Shown in pieces: positions 9,024 through 17,524 of a stretch of DNA of 64,000 nt. The position numbers were made by a program, and so were the translations under genes. The stretch is from Schlegelella_A sp036496385 (GTDB lineage: Bacteria; Pseudomonadota; Gammaproteobacteria; Burkholderiales; Burkholderiaceae_C), in the NCBI GenBank assembly GCA_036496385.1, contig DASXLD010000066.1:1-64000 (forward strand), read 5' to 3'. How positions within the stretch are numbered: position 1 is the stretch's first letter; the number at the start of each line of letters is the position of its first letter. The notes below the pieces were generated by a model that was given only the letters and a program-made list of their open reading frames with translations, had not been told where the DNA came from and did no database searches.

Positions 9024-9866
9024 TCAAGGGACAGCGATGCTCGCTTCGGCCAGCAACTTGCCGCCCGCGTCGGCGCGCTCGCGAAAGCTCACCTGCAGGC
9101 TGCCGCCGGAAAGCGTCGCGCCCTCGGGCAGCCGCAGCGGCATGCGGGCCCGGCGGAGCGGATTCGGAACGTAGACGGCGACGCCGCCCGCTTTCGCCAC
9201 CTCGACCGGCGTGCCGCCCTTGGGCGTGAAGGTGACGACGAGATCGCCGTAGACCGAGCGGTCGCCGGACCGGTCGATCTCGAAGGCCAGCGACACCGGC
9301 TCGGCGCCGGCCGGCAGCACCGCGAGGCGGGCCAGCGCAACGCTGGCCTGGGTGTCGCCCTGGCGCACGATCACCGGAATCGACGCACCGACGAGCGCCG
9401 TCAGCGTGACGCCGACCTTGCCCGCATCGGTGGCGGCCTCGATGCTGCCGCTGCCGACCGGGTCGGCCACGCGGTCGATCTGCAGATGCGATCGGTATTC
9501 GCCGGTGGCGAGGTCGGCGGGCTTCCTCAGCAGCATGCGAACCGTCTGCGACCCGCCAGGCGGGATCGTCACCTGTCGCGGCGAGAAGCGCACCATCGAA
9601 TCGGCGAACTGCTCACCCGGAAGCGGCGGATCGGCCGGCGAGAAGTCACCCGTCTCGCTCATCCTTCGGTTCACCATGCTGAGGCGATAGGTCTCCGGCG
9701 TCTTGCCCTGGTTGATGAGCTCGAGCTGCGCCGCGCGCTGGTTCTTGTCGAACACGATGCGGGTCGGAAAGAGCATGAGGTCGGCGAGCGCCGCCTGCGA
9801 TGCCATCGACAAGGCCAGCGCGCCGAGCCACAGGCACGCGCGTCGAATCGGGGTCGGCGATTGCAT
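9024..9866 (-). CDS. Fimbrial periplasmic chaperone
   Basis: A 280-residue PapD-like chaperone that holds fimbrial subunits in the periplasm by donor-strand complementation. The chosen start gives a normal signal peptide (RRACLWLGALALSMASQAALA). The open frame extends to an ATG at 9917 that directly follows the upstream TGA (TGAATG), so a longer coupled start is possible. Domain one shows LMLFPTRIVFDKNQRAAQLE, the subunit-binding G1-like edge, with Arg and Lys in the expected cleft. FSPRQVTIPPGGSQTVRMLL is the conserved edge-strand signature. Domain two is a second Ig-like fold. It lies between the second DUF4402 subunit gene and the usher gene. Confidence 0.87.
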   Translation of the reverse strand: MQSPTPIRRACLWLGALALSMASQAALADLMLFPTRIVFDKNQRAAQLELINQGKTPETYRLSMVNRRMSETGDFSPADPPLPGEQFADSMVRFSPRQVTIPPGGSQTVRMLLRKPADLATGEYRSHLQIDRVADPVGSGSIEAATDAGKVGVTLTALVGASIPVIVRQGDTQASVALARLAVLPAGAEPVSLAFEIDRSGDRSVYGDLVVTFTPKGGTPVEVAKAGGVAVYVPNPLRRARMPLRLPEGATLSGGSLQVSFRERADAGGKLLAEASIAVP

Positions 9867-9917
9867 TCGAAAGCTCTCGGGGATCGGAGTGTGGGTCATC
9901 GCCGGCCAGGATTCCAT

Positions 9918-10391
9918 TCAGTAGTTCACTGTGACGTTGAATGTTGCGGTGTAGCTGCCCGGCGGCTGGGCAGCGCCGACGACCAGCGTTGCTCCGATCA
10001 TGATCATCTGCGAGCCGGCGCCCGACAGCGTTCCCGTCGGCGGGCTGCTCACGAAGCTGTTCAGCGCCATCGTGTGGAAGCCGTCGCTGAGCGACACCGT
10101 GTCATAGGGCGGCAGCGTGATGGTGTAGGTGGCGCTGGCGGTGCCGCTGACCCGAAACGACGCTGCCGAGTAGGTGGATCCCTGGCCGACGAGCACCACG
10201 CCGCCGCTTTGCGTGCGCAAGCCGCCGGGGCTGATGGTGACGGTGCCGCCGCCGCCGGCAATGAAGTTGCCGAACGACATCGCCGCGACGGGGCTGATGC
10301 TCTGCGAGCCCGCAGGTGCCGGCGCTCCGGCAAGGGCCAGTGCCAGCGGCACGGACCCGAAAGACAGGCGACGGTGTCGCGCTGCGCTCAC
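9918..10391 (-). CDS. DUF4402 fimbrial subunit (second)
   Basis: A protein of about 157 residues with a signal peptide (LSFGSVPLALALAGAPAPAG) and one DUF4402 domain, the pilin-like fold of alternative chaperone/usher fibres. Family hallmarks are MSFGNFIAGGGGTVTI near the mature N-terminus, the glycine-rich middle, and the closing strand GSYTATFNVTVNY. The closing Tyr and alternating hydrophobics fit chaperone recognition. The start is uncertain: a GTG at 10391 gives a compact signal peptide, while an ATG at 10454 adds 21 basic residues; neither has a good ribosome site. It follows the first subunit gene beyond a strong terminator, so it should be made in smaller amount, perhaps as a minor or tip subunit. 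Confidence 0.75.
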   Translation of the reverse strand: MSAARHRRLSFGSVPLALALAGAPAPAGSQSISPVAAMSFGNFIAGGGGTVTISPGGLRTQSGGVVLVGQGSTYSAASFRVSGTASATYTITLPPYDTVSLSDGFHTMALNSFVSSPPTGTLSGAGSQMIMIGATLVVGAAQPPGSYTATFNVTVNY

Positions 10392-10480
10392 ACGGCTTGC
10401 ATCTGTCTGTTTTCCTGCGACCCTGCACCTGCCGCGGTGGCGAGTGGCCACCATCGACGGACGCGAATGTAGCAGCTCAG

Positions 10481-10519
10481 AAAAAAAGCGATCGCGGGGC
10501 AGTGCTGCCCCGCGATCGC
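10481..10519 (-). terminator. Intrinsic terminator after first DUF4402 subunit gene
   Basis: On the minus strand a perfect 15-bp stem (GCGATCGCGGGGCAG / CTGCCCCGCGATCGC) with a 2-base loop at 10488-10519 is followed by at least seven U residues (the A-run at 10481-10487). It sits 18 bases after the stop of the first subunit gene and upstream of the second. This is the textbook rho-independent form and the clearest in the window. It implies strong expression of the first subunit with limited read-through into the rest of the operon. Confidence 0.92.
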
Positions 10520-10536
10520 CCGCCCCGCTCGGTGCC

Positions 10537-11091
10537 TCAGTTGTAGGCGACCGTGACCGAGAACGTTCCCGTGTAGCTTCCCGCTGCCTGGGCGACTCCC
10601 ACGTGCAGCGTGCCGCCGACGTAGAAGGTCTGCGCGCCGGCCGTTCCGGCCGTGCCGGAGAGCAGCCCCGCGCCCGCGGTTGTCGCGATGTCGCTGGTCC
10701 ACGTGTCCACCGTCATCGTGTCGGTGCCCGCGTCCGCGATCGTCGCGGCGCCGACCGGCAACGTGATGGTGTACGTGAAGCTGCCTTCACCGGTGACATT
10801 GAACTGCGCCGAACTGACGGTGCCTTTCTGGCCGCCCGGTTGCGTGACCCCGCCGCCGGTGGTCTGCGCTCCGGCACTGTCTCCGTCGACGAGGAGCGTA
10901 CCTGCCGTCGCGCCCGGCACGACGTTGCCGAACGCCAGGGCACGCGCAGCGGCGAGCGTGATCGGACGGACGACGTTGGCGGTCGCGGTGCCGGTCGCCG
11001 TGGCGCTCGACTGCGCGAACGAGGCCGAAGCACCGGCCACAAGCCCGGCCGCGATCAACAGCCGAAGCGAAAGTCTGCTGATTCTGTTCAT
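10537..11091 (-). CDS. DUF4402 fimbrial subunit (major, first gene)
   Basis: A 184-residue exported protein. The ATG (complement of 11089-11091) follows AAGGGAATTCTTGTG, a good ribosome site; the frame beyond it is not coding. Residues 1-30 form a signal peptide (LRLLIAAGLVAGASASFAQ). The mature part is one DUF4402 domain: NVVRPITLAAARALAFGNV, a Gly/Thr-rich centre, and the closing strand GSYTGTFSVTVAYN, almost the same as in the second subunit. First place in the operon and the terminator directly behind it suggest this is the main fibre subunit. The two subunits are clearly paralogous, but similarity is mostly at the ends. Confidence 0.85.
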   Translation of the reverse strand: MNRISRLSLRLLIAAGLVAGASASFAQSSATATGTATANVVRPITLAAARALAFGNVVPGATAGTLLVDGDSAGAQTTGGGVTQPGGQKGTVSSAQFNVTGEGSFTYTITLPVGAATIADAGTDTMTVDTWTSDIATTAGAGLLSGTAGTAGAQTFYVGGTLHVGVAQAAGSYTGTFSVTVAYN

Positions 11092-11514
11092 CACAAGAAT
11101 TCCCTTCCAAGGTTGATCGATCAGAAGCCACGAATCGATTGGGTTGCCTTGACGGCGCTCATGCTGGTCATCGCCGGACGATCGATGGCTTCCAATCACC
11201 CGCCGTGCAGAGCCCGTGGTCTGCATCGCAAAACGTTATCGGAGGTCGTCTCGGGAACTGAAGGCGAAATCGGTGTGTGACGCAGTTGGCTAACGACGGC
11301 ACAGCGCCCTGTTGCCGACCCTTCTTTTCGCCAACGTGCGCGAGCCGTCCACCGTCGCCAGTGGCGGCAAGTCGCCACTCGTGCGATGCGTCATGCCCGC
11401 TCCGAGGGTGCGCAATTGCTCACGCCGAACAGTCGGCCGCTCCGGGCGGCGCGTCGGATCGTCGTGTCCGGCACCTAGTATTGCGAGCCCTCACGCTGCC
11501 GATCCAAAGAACCC
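11092..11514 (+). other. Intergenic region between fimbrial operon and small membrane protein gene
   Basis: About 420 bases between divergently transcribed genes; no frame in it looks coding. It should hold the fimbrial operon promoter. One inverted repeat is visible at 11360-11379: AGTGGCG, 6-base spacer, CGCCACT. It could be an operator but matches no site I know. The region is less GC-rich near 11100-11280 than its surroundings. I could not assign promoter boxes with confidence. Confidence 0.4.
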
Positions 11515-11847
11515 ATGAGCTCCCCCCGCGCAGCCGCGAGACGCGACGAAAGCAGTCCCTGGCGCATCGCCGCGGTCGCCGTGCTCGTGGTCGGAGTGCT
11601 CTGGGCGGGGCTCTGGGGAGCCATCCAGGTCAGCGACGAGGGCCGCGTTCCCTCCGAGCTCGCAGCCGCAGCGCAGCAGCCGGGCGACATGGTGTGCTCC
11701 GGTGGCTCGATCATCCGCGGCGACGGCTCGTTCTTCGCGTCCTTCTTCAGCAGCGGGCGCTTTCGCTGCGCCGCCTGGCGCATGCGCAGGTCTCGTGTGG
11801 ACCCGGCGACCGGCGCCACCGACTGGCCGACGTCGCCGCGGCGCTGA
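11515..11847 (+). CDS. Small single-pass membrane protein, unknown
   Basis: A 110-residue frame starting ATG at 11515, without a clear ribosome site. It has a basic, Arg-rich N-terminus, one transmembrane helix at about residues 17-38 (IAAVAVLVVGVLWAGLWGA), and a Cys-containing extracytoplasmic tail (GDMVCSGGSIIRGDG, then RFRCAAW). It ends 62 bases before the stop of the convergent regulator gene. No family is recognised. Support is the helix and balanced codon use; the Arg-rich last 20 residues could be out of true frame. It may be a real orphan gene or a chance frame in GC-rich DNA. Confidence 0.45.
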   Translation: MSSPRAAARRDESSPWRIAAVAVLVVGVLWAGLWGAIQVSDEGRVPSELAAAAQQPGDMVCSGGSIIRGDGSFFASFFSSGRFRCAAWRMRRSRVDPATGATDWPTSPRR

Positions 11848-11908
11848 CGGTCGCGCCGGGGCCCCGACACGTTTGGACACCAGAAACGCCGTCGCGCCGC
11901 GAACGCCT

Positions 11909-14900
11909 TCACGAGCGTAGCTCTCCCTCCGCGGCACGCCGCAGCTGCTCGTTGACCGGGTTGGCGCGAACGAAGCTGGCCCGGAACGGCTCCGGCACCT
12001 GCGTTTCCAGGGTCCGCCGCAGCCACTGTGCGCCGCGCGAGAGCGCGGCGCGGGCCTCTCCTTCGTCGCCGGCCAGGCGCCAGGCTCGCCAGGCGCAGAG
12101 CCATTGCTCGGCGGGATAGAGATCGCCCGGCATGACGTCGTCGCCGATGGCGACGCAGGCCCGCGCGTGCGTTGCGGCGTCGTCGGCAAGGCCGGCGTCG
12201 ACGGCGAAGCGCATGGCGCGGATGTGGCCGGCGAGCGCCGTGCCGGGCAGGCCGAAGCGCTCGCTCTCGGCGACCACTTCGCGCGCGACGTCGAGCGCGG
12301 CCGCAGCGTCGAGCGATAGAGCGTGGTCGAGCGCGATCGAGGCGCGCAGCGTGCGCCGGCCGCCGGCCGGCATCGCCGCGCGCGCCTCGGCGAGCAGCTC
12401 GCGCGCGCCGCGGCCGCTGGCGATGCGCATCCGCGCCCGCATCTGCAGCGCCTTGGCACGGATCCAGTCGGGCGCCCCGGCGGCGAGCGCGGCGTCGATC
12501 TCGCGCTGGGCGCGTGCATGCTGGCCGAGATGGATCCAGCCGCACGCGACGTGGCAGCGCACGAGCGGCTGCCACGCCGCGAGCTGGCCGTCGGCGGCGG
12601 CGAGCGCCGGCTCGATCCAGTGCAGCGCGTCGGCATAGCGGCCGCAGTCGCGCAGATTGTTGTGGAGCTCGATCGGCAGCGAGGCGCCGCAGCCGCGCGC
12701 CTCGTCGTGCGCGGTCGCGAGGCGCAGGGCCTCGTGCAGGAGATCGATGGCGCGGCCCATGTAGCCGGCGGTCGCCCAGCTGATCGAGAGGTTCGCCTGC
12801 ACCGTCACGACGTCGCTCCAGGCGCCGATGCGACGGCCGAGGTCGATCGCGAGCTTGTGATACGTGCGCGCCTCGCGGCCGCGGTCGGCGTTGTCGAGAA
12901 CGATGGCGAGATCGCCGTAGAAGTCGAGCTTCTCGGAGTCGCTGGCGTGCTCGGCGAACCACGGCTGCAGCTGCTGCATGAGCGCAACCGCGCCGTCGAA
13001 CTCGCCGCAGAAGTGGAGGATCTGGCCGAGGCGTTGTCGCGCTTCGACGGCGGTGGCTTCGTCGGCGGCGGCGTCGGCGAGGTCGATCGCCTGCTGGCAG
13101 AGCCGCTTCGCGTTGTCGACGTCGCCCTGCTCGTGTGCCCAGACCGCGCGCGTCGCCAGTGCCACGCCGCGCTGCTGCGGCGTTCGCGCTGCGGCTTCGA
13201 GGCGGTCGTAGATGGCGGCGTCGAGGCCGCCGCGGTCGGAGGCCCAGAGCGCGTCGACCATCGCCCGCACGGTGTCGAACTCGGCGGCATCGCCGTTCTC
13301 GGCCTCGATCTGCGCCGCGCGGGAAAGGAACGACGCTTCCTCCTTGCGCCGCATCGCGTGCCGCGCCGCCGCCGCGGCGGCATGCAGCGCGGCGCGGGCG
13401 CGCTTCGGCTCGCCGGAGGCGATCCAGTGCGCGGCGACTCGCGCCGGTGCCTGCTCGCGCGCTTCGAGAAAAGCGGCGACCGCGGCGTGCGTGTGCGCCG
13501 CGATCGGCGCCGGAATGCCGGCCAGCGTCGCCTCGAGAACGAGGTCGTGGGCGAAGGCGAAATCGCGCAGGACCTGCGCTCCTTCGAGCTCGTGCCAGGC
13601 ATCGGTCAAGGCGAGCGCGCGCGTGCCGAGCACGTGCTCGGCGAGCTCGATCGAGAAGTCGACTCCCGCCACCGCGGCGACGCGAGCCAGGCCGATCGCC
13701 TGCGCCGAGAGCTGGCGCAAGCGCCGATCGATGAGGTGGCCGATGCTCGGCGGCCGCGGCAGGCCGGCTTCGAGCGAGCGCGCGCCGGTGACGATGAGGT
13801 GCTTCAGCGTCTCGAGCGCGTACATCGGATTGCCGCCGGTGTGGCGGACCAGCAGCGGCGCCAGCTCGGCGGCGTCGTAGTCGTCGAGGCCGAGCGAAGC
13901 CACGAGCTCGTGCATCGCCGAGTCGTCGAGCGCACCCAGGGCGACGAACTCGACCCGGCGCGCCTCCTCGAGCGCCGCCGAGAGCGCGTCGACGGTCGGC
14001 TCGCCTTCGGCTGGGCGCTGCGCGAAGCCCCAGCGCAGGTCGGCCAGGCTCTCGGTGAGAACGAGCTCCTGCAGCATCTCCAGGCTGGCGCCGTCGGCGA
14101 AATGCAGGTCGTCGATGACGAGCGCGTCGAGGCCGCCTGCCTGCGCGTCGCGCAGCAGTGCCTCGAGCGCAGCGTGCAGCGTCGGCCGCTCGCCGGAAGC
14201 ACCGTCGCTCGTCGTCCGGAGCGGGATCTCGGGCACGACGCGGGCGAGCTCGCTCCTCTGCGCCGGGTCGAGCAATGCCACCCGGCGATCGATGACGGCG
14301 CGCAGCGCGCGGCCGAGGCTCGCATACGGCACGCCGGCATCGCCCGGGCGTGCGGCGACGACGAGCACGCGCGGCGATTCGTGGCCCGCTGCCACTTCGG
14401 CCGCGAGCTCACCGATCAGCCGCGTCTTGCCGAGGCCGGCCTCGCCGAGCAGCCAGAACGCCCTGCGCGCGGACCACGCCGCGTGCAGCGCGCCGCGCTC
14501 GCGATCGCGGCCGACCAGACGCGGCGGCCGCAGCAGGCTGATCGGAATGTCGCGCCGGGCGACGCCACGCGTACTCGCGGGAGCGGCGCGAATCGTCTCG
14601 AGCAGCTCGCGCGTGCGCGACGATGGTGTTGCGTCGTGCGCCGCGGCGAGCGCGGCGGCGAGACGTTCGTAGACCACGAGCGCCGCGGCGCGCTCGCCCT
14701 GCAGATAGCACAGGTGCATCAGCCGGCGCGCCGCCGCTTCGTCGAGCGCGTCGGCGGCGACGAGCCGTTCCGCCAGCGCCGCGGCATCGCCGAGCAGGCC
14801 TTCGCGTTCGAGCGCGTCGATGCGCGCCTCGTCGCGCTGGCGGCGGCGCAGTTGCAGGGCCGCGCGCTGCGCGTCGAGCCAGGCGTCGAGCTCGCTGCAA

Positions 14901-15283
14901 TCGGCGTAGTGCAGGCCGGCGAGCAGCTCGCCTTCGCCGTCGTCGAGGTTGTGGCTCACCTGCGGCGCCAGCGCGAGCAGCTCGGCGCCCTGGACGACGA
15001 CGTCGGCGTCGAGCCCGCGGCGGAGGCGAAAGAGCCGCTGGCGCAGCGCATTCCGCGCGCTCTCCGGCGCCTGATCGGGCCAGAGCAGGCGCAGCAGGCG
15101 TTGCCGCGGCGTCGGCCCTTCGATGGCGACGAAGGCGAGGAGCGCCGAGTCGAGCGGCGCCAGCGGACGGACGCCGCCATCGGCGCGACGGACCGCGGCG
15201 CTGCCGGCGAGCAGGAGATGCAGTCCCGAAGCCTCTCCGCCCTCGGTACTGCTGCCGCCACTCTTCGTCGCCGTCTTCCTCAC
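11909..15283 (-). CDS. BTAD / AAA-ATPase / TPR transcriptional regulator
   Basis: A protein of about 1124 residues built like SARP/MalT-type regulators. Residues about 15-100 form a winged-helix-like DNA-binding module (LLRLLWPDQAPESARNALRQRLFRLRRGL, split around the recognition helix). A bacterial transcriptional-activator (BTAD) helical domain runs to about 250. An AAA/STAND ATPase follows, with Walker A GEAGLGKT and Walker B ALVIDDLHFAD. From about residue 600 to the end are TPR-like helical repeats (YADALHWIEPALAAADGQ and similar). The start is taken as a GTG at 15283 close behind GGAGG; an ATG at 15349 is the alternative. The open frame continues to 17350, but that part is a shadow of the next gene. 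Targets are unknown; it is not adjacent to an obvious partner operon. Confidence 0.8.
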   Translation of the reverse strand: MRKTATKSGGSSTEGGEASGLHLLLAGSAAVRRADGGVRPLAPLDSALLAFVAIEGPTPRQRLLRLLWPDQAPESARNALRQRLFRLRRGLDADVVVQGAELLALAPQVSHNLDDGEGELLAGLHYADCSELDAWLDAQRAALQLRRRQRDEARIDALEREGLLGDAAALAERLVAADALDEAAARRLMHLCYLQGERAAALVVYERLAAALAAAHDATPSSRTRELLETIRAAPASTRGVARRDIPISLLRPPRLVGRDRERGALHAAWSARRAFWLLGEAGLGKTRLIGELAAEVAAGHESPRVLVVAARPGDAGVPYASLGRALRAVIDRRVALLDPAQRSELARVVPEIPLRTTSDGASGERPTLHAALEALLRDAQAGGLDALVIDDLHFADGASLEMLQELVLTESLADLRWGFAQRPAEGEPTVDALSAALEEARRVEFVALGALDDSAMHELVASLGLDDYDAAELAPLLVRHTGGNPMYALETLKHLIVTGARSLEAGLPRPPSIGHLIDRRLRQLSAQAIGLARVAAVAGVDFSIELAEHVLGTRALALTDAWHELEGAQVLRDFAFAHDLVLEATLAGIPAPIAAHTHAAVAAFLEAREQAPARVAAHWIASGEPKRARAALHAAAAAARHAMRRKEEASFLSRAAQIEAENGDAAEFDTVRAMVDALWASDRGGLDAAIYDRLEAAARTPQQRGVALATRAVWAHEQGDVDNAKRLCQQAIDLADAAADEATAVEARQRLGQILHFCGEFDGAVALMQQLQPWFAEHASDSEKLDFYGDLAIVLDNADRGREARTYHKLAIDLGRRIGAWSDVVTVQANLSISWATAGYMGRAIDLLHEALRLATAHDEARGCGASLPIELHNNLRDCGRYADALHWIEPALAAADGQLAAWQPLVRCHVACGWIHLGQHARAQREIDAALAAGAPDWIRAKALQMRARMRIASGRGARELLAEARAAMPAGGRRTLRASIALDHALSLDAAAALDVAREVVAESERFGLPGTALAGHIRAMRFAVDAGLADDAATHARACVAIGDDVMPGDLYPAEQWLCAWRAWRLAGDEGEARAALSRGAQWLRRTLETQVPEPFRASFVRANPVNEQLRRAAEGELRS

Positions 15284-15372
15284 CCTGCCTCCGGATGGCC
15301 CCGGGTCGCGATCTGATGCGATCGCCGCCGGCACGTCAACCGGCGGCATCGCGCATCCACGAATCCCAGGCC

Positions 15373-17370
15373 TCAGGGCACGAGGCAACCCGACTGATCG
15401 ACGCCGGCGACGACGCAGCCGCCGACGATCAGGTTCTTGCTTTGGGTGCAGAACTTGGCGCCGCCGCCGAAGGTATTGGTCGCATTCAGTGCCGGCCCGA
15501 ACACAGCCGCCTCCCACACCGAGTCGATCGCGAAGTTGCCGGTGTTGTTGCTGAAGACCGTGTTGGTGACGAGACCGGCGGGCGGCACGTACTGCTGGTC
15601 GGTGCCATCGCCGACCAGCAGCGGAGCGACGTGGCGCGCCTGCTGGTGAATGCTCGGATCGATCGGACCGCAGTTCAGCGGGCCGATGCCGGCGTCGCCG
15701 CCGGCGTATTCGATGACGGCGTGATCGATCTGCGAGCCGTTGCTCGTGATCAGCCACAGGCCGGCCCAGTCGCCGGGAGCCGGCGGCGTGCCGCCCGGGA
15801 TGAGCGGGAGCGCCAGCGCGGAGGTGAACACCACCGGATTCAGCGCGGTGCCGTGGACGACGAGCGCGGCGTTCTTGTCGTGGGTCTGGCCGACGTCGCC
15901 AAAGCCGACGAGCGTCGGCGCGGTCGAGGCACGCTCGAACATCAGCACGACTCCGGCCTCGAGCGTCAGCGTGACGTTCGGGACGAACGTCGGCGCGAGC
16001 CCGCCGACGTGGACGCTGTCGGTCTTGAAGTGGATCGGCACCGGCGTCGTGATGGTCAGGTTGTCGAAGATGTTGGCGTTCTCGACCACCTTGATCTGCT
16101 CGTTGACAGTGCGCCGGATCGAGGTCAGGTTGGTCGGCACTGAGCCGAGTGCCATCGCCGGCATCGCCAGCATGGCGTCGCTCTGGTCGTCGATCTCCAG
16201 GATGTCCGAGCCCGCGGTGAAGGCGGCGTCGCTGAAGTAGATGCCGACGCCGGCAGGAGCGCTGATCTTGACGTTGTTGACGGTGAGCGTCGGGTCGGGA
16301 AGCGCGCCTGAGCCGTTCATCGAGATGACGGCGTTGAGCTGCGAGCCGCCGACGTTGCCGCCGCCGGAGATGACGGTGTTCTGCAGCGTGATAAGCGAGT
16401 TGGCGTTGAACCCGCGCAGCCGCCCCCACGACGGGGTCGGGGTGCCGTCGACGCTCTGGAAGGTGACGAAGCCGGTGGCCGGATCGGTGCCGAGGGCGGA
16501 AAGGACGGCGGTGCCGGTGCCGGTCGCGTCGCCGCGGACGTCGATGCCGGCGCCGCTCGCCAGCTTGACGATCGCGCACGGCTGGATCACGACCTGCGCC
16601 GGCGCGACGATGTTGATCGGGTTGGCGACGAGATGCACCGTGCCGTTGCCTGCCCAGACCTCGCTCGCCACGACGTTGGTCGAGTGCGTGACGACCGTCC
16701 CGTTCTCGGCGCCGCACGCCAGGCCGGTGTCGGTCGAGCAGATCACCTGGACGGTCGACACGTCGGACGTCGTGTTGCTGCCGCTGCCGCCGGCGACTAC
16801 GCAGGTCTGTGCCGGCGAGACGGGCTGCGCGGCCACGGCCACGTGCCACTGGGCGGTCGTCAGCACCGGGATCGGAAACGTGAACGCGCCGTCGCTGCTC
16901 ACGCCGAGGTCCGTGGAGGCGCCGAAGGCATTGAGGAACAGCCGTAGCGAGAGGCCCGAGCCGGCGAGGCCGGTGACGGTGCCACCGATGAACGGTTCGG
17001 TGATGCAGCTCACCTGCACACTGGTCACGTTGGCGGTCGGGTTGGATCCGCTGGCGTTGCCCACGTCGCAGTCTTGGCGCGGCGCGAGCGGGTCCAGGAA
17101 CACCCTGACCAGCCAGCTGTCGGTGTTGGCCACTGTTCGCGTGAAGGTGAACGTTCCGTCTGCCGCCACCGTCATGGTCTGGCCGAAGCCGGGGGGCTCG
17201 CCGTTGATGTCGAGCTCGAGCTGAACGCCGCTGCCGGCGAGGCCAGCGACGCTGCCGCCGACGGTGTACGTCGTCGCCGTCGTCGTCGTCGTCGTGGTGC
17301 CGTCGTCGCCGCTGCCGCAGGCGACGAGGACGAAGCCGACGAGAGGCCAAAGGTGTCGGAGGTGACGCAT
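15373..17370 (-). CDS. Repeat-bearing surface lipoprotein, beta-helix-like
   Basis: A 665-residue protein; the ATG (complement of 17368-17370) follows CAGGAGCTCAAC. The lipobox is FVLVACG near residue 18. A Thr-rich linker leads to two tandem copies of a roughly 90-residue beta-sandwich repeat (about residues 30-120 and 120-205), each built as GGxVxGLxGSG, a middle FTF strand, then a GSGSNxT and VSxVQVxC ending. Paired Cys in each repeat suggest disulfides. The remaining 450 residues consist of short beta strands with repeated Asn/Gly turns, as in right-handed beta-helix surface proteins. No enzymatic motif is evident. It lies head-to-head with the Rieske oxygenase gene and 89 bases ahead of the regulator gene on the same strand. 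Confidence 0.78.
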   Translation of the reverse strand: MRHLRHLWPLVGFVLVACGSGDDGTTTTTTTATTYTVGGSVAGLAGSGVQLELDINGEPPGFGQTMTVAADGTFTFTRTVANTDSWLVRVFLDPLAPRQDCDVGNASGSNPTANVTSVQVSCITEPFIGGTVTGLAGSGLSLRLFLNAFGASTDLGVSSDGAFTFPIPVLTTAQWHVAVAAQPVSPAQTCVVAGGSGSNTTSDVSTVQVICSTDTGLACGAENGTVVTHSTNVVASEVWAGNGTVHLVANPINIVAPAQVVIQPCAIVKLASGAGIDVRGDATGTGTAVLSALGTDPATGFVTFQSVDGTPTPSWGRLRGFNANSLITLQNTVISGGGNVGGSQLNAVISMNGSGALPDPTLTVNNVKISAPAGVGIYFSDAAFTAGSDILEIDDQSDAMLAMPAMALGSVPTNLTSIRRTVNEQIKVVENANIFDNLTITTPVPIHFKTDSVHVGGLAPTFVPNVTLTLEAGVVLMFERASTAPTLVGFGDVGQTHDKNAALVVHGTALNPVVFTSALALPLIPGGTPPAPGDWAGLWLITSNGSQIDHAVIEYAGGDAGIGPLNCGPIDPSIHQQARHVAPLLVGDGTDQQYVPPAGLVTNTVFSNNTGNFAIDSVWEAAVFGPALNATNTFGGGAKFCTQSKNLIVGGCVVAGVDQSGCLVP

Positions 17371-17524
17371 GTTGAGCTCCTGCTGTGGCGTTGGTGTCGG
17401 TCGGATCAACCGTGTCGGGTTTTTAGGAGCAGGGCGTTACGCAGCCGTTATGCGGGCGCCCACGACGTCGGCGCCACGGTGTCGGCGCCACGGTCTATGC
17501 TGGGAGAAGATCCGCGGAGACGCC

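Noticed and set aside
12323..15316. 997-codon plus-strand frame opposite the BTAD regulator
   Set aside because: Antisense shadow; the minus-strand protein has Walker A, Walker B and TPR patterns.
15350..17350. N-terminal extension of the BTAD regulator frame to 17350
   Set aside because: This part overlaps the lipoprotein gene, which has its own signal, repeats and ribosome site; the extension is low-complexity Arg/His-rich.
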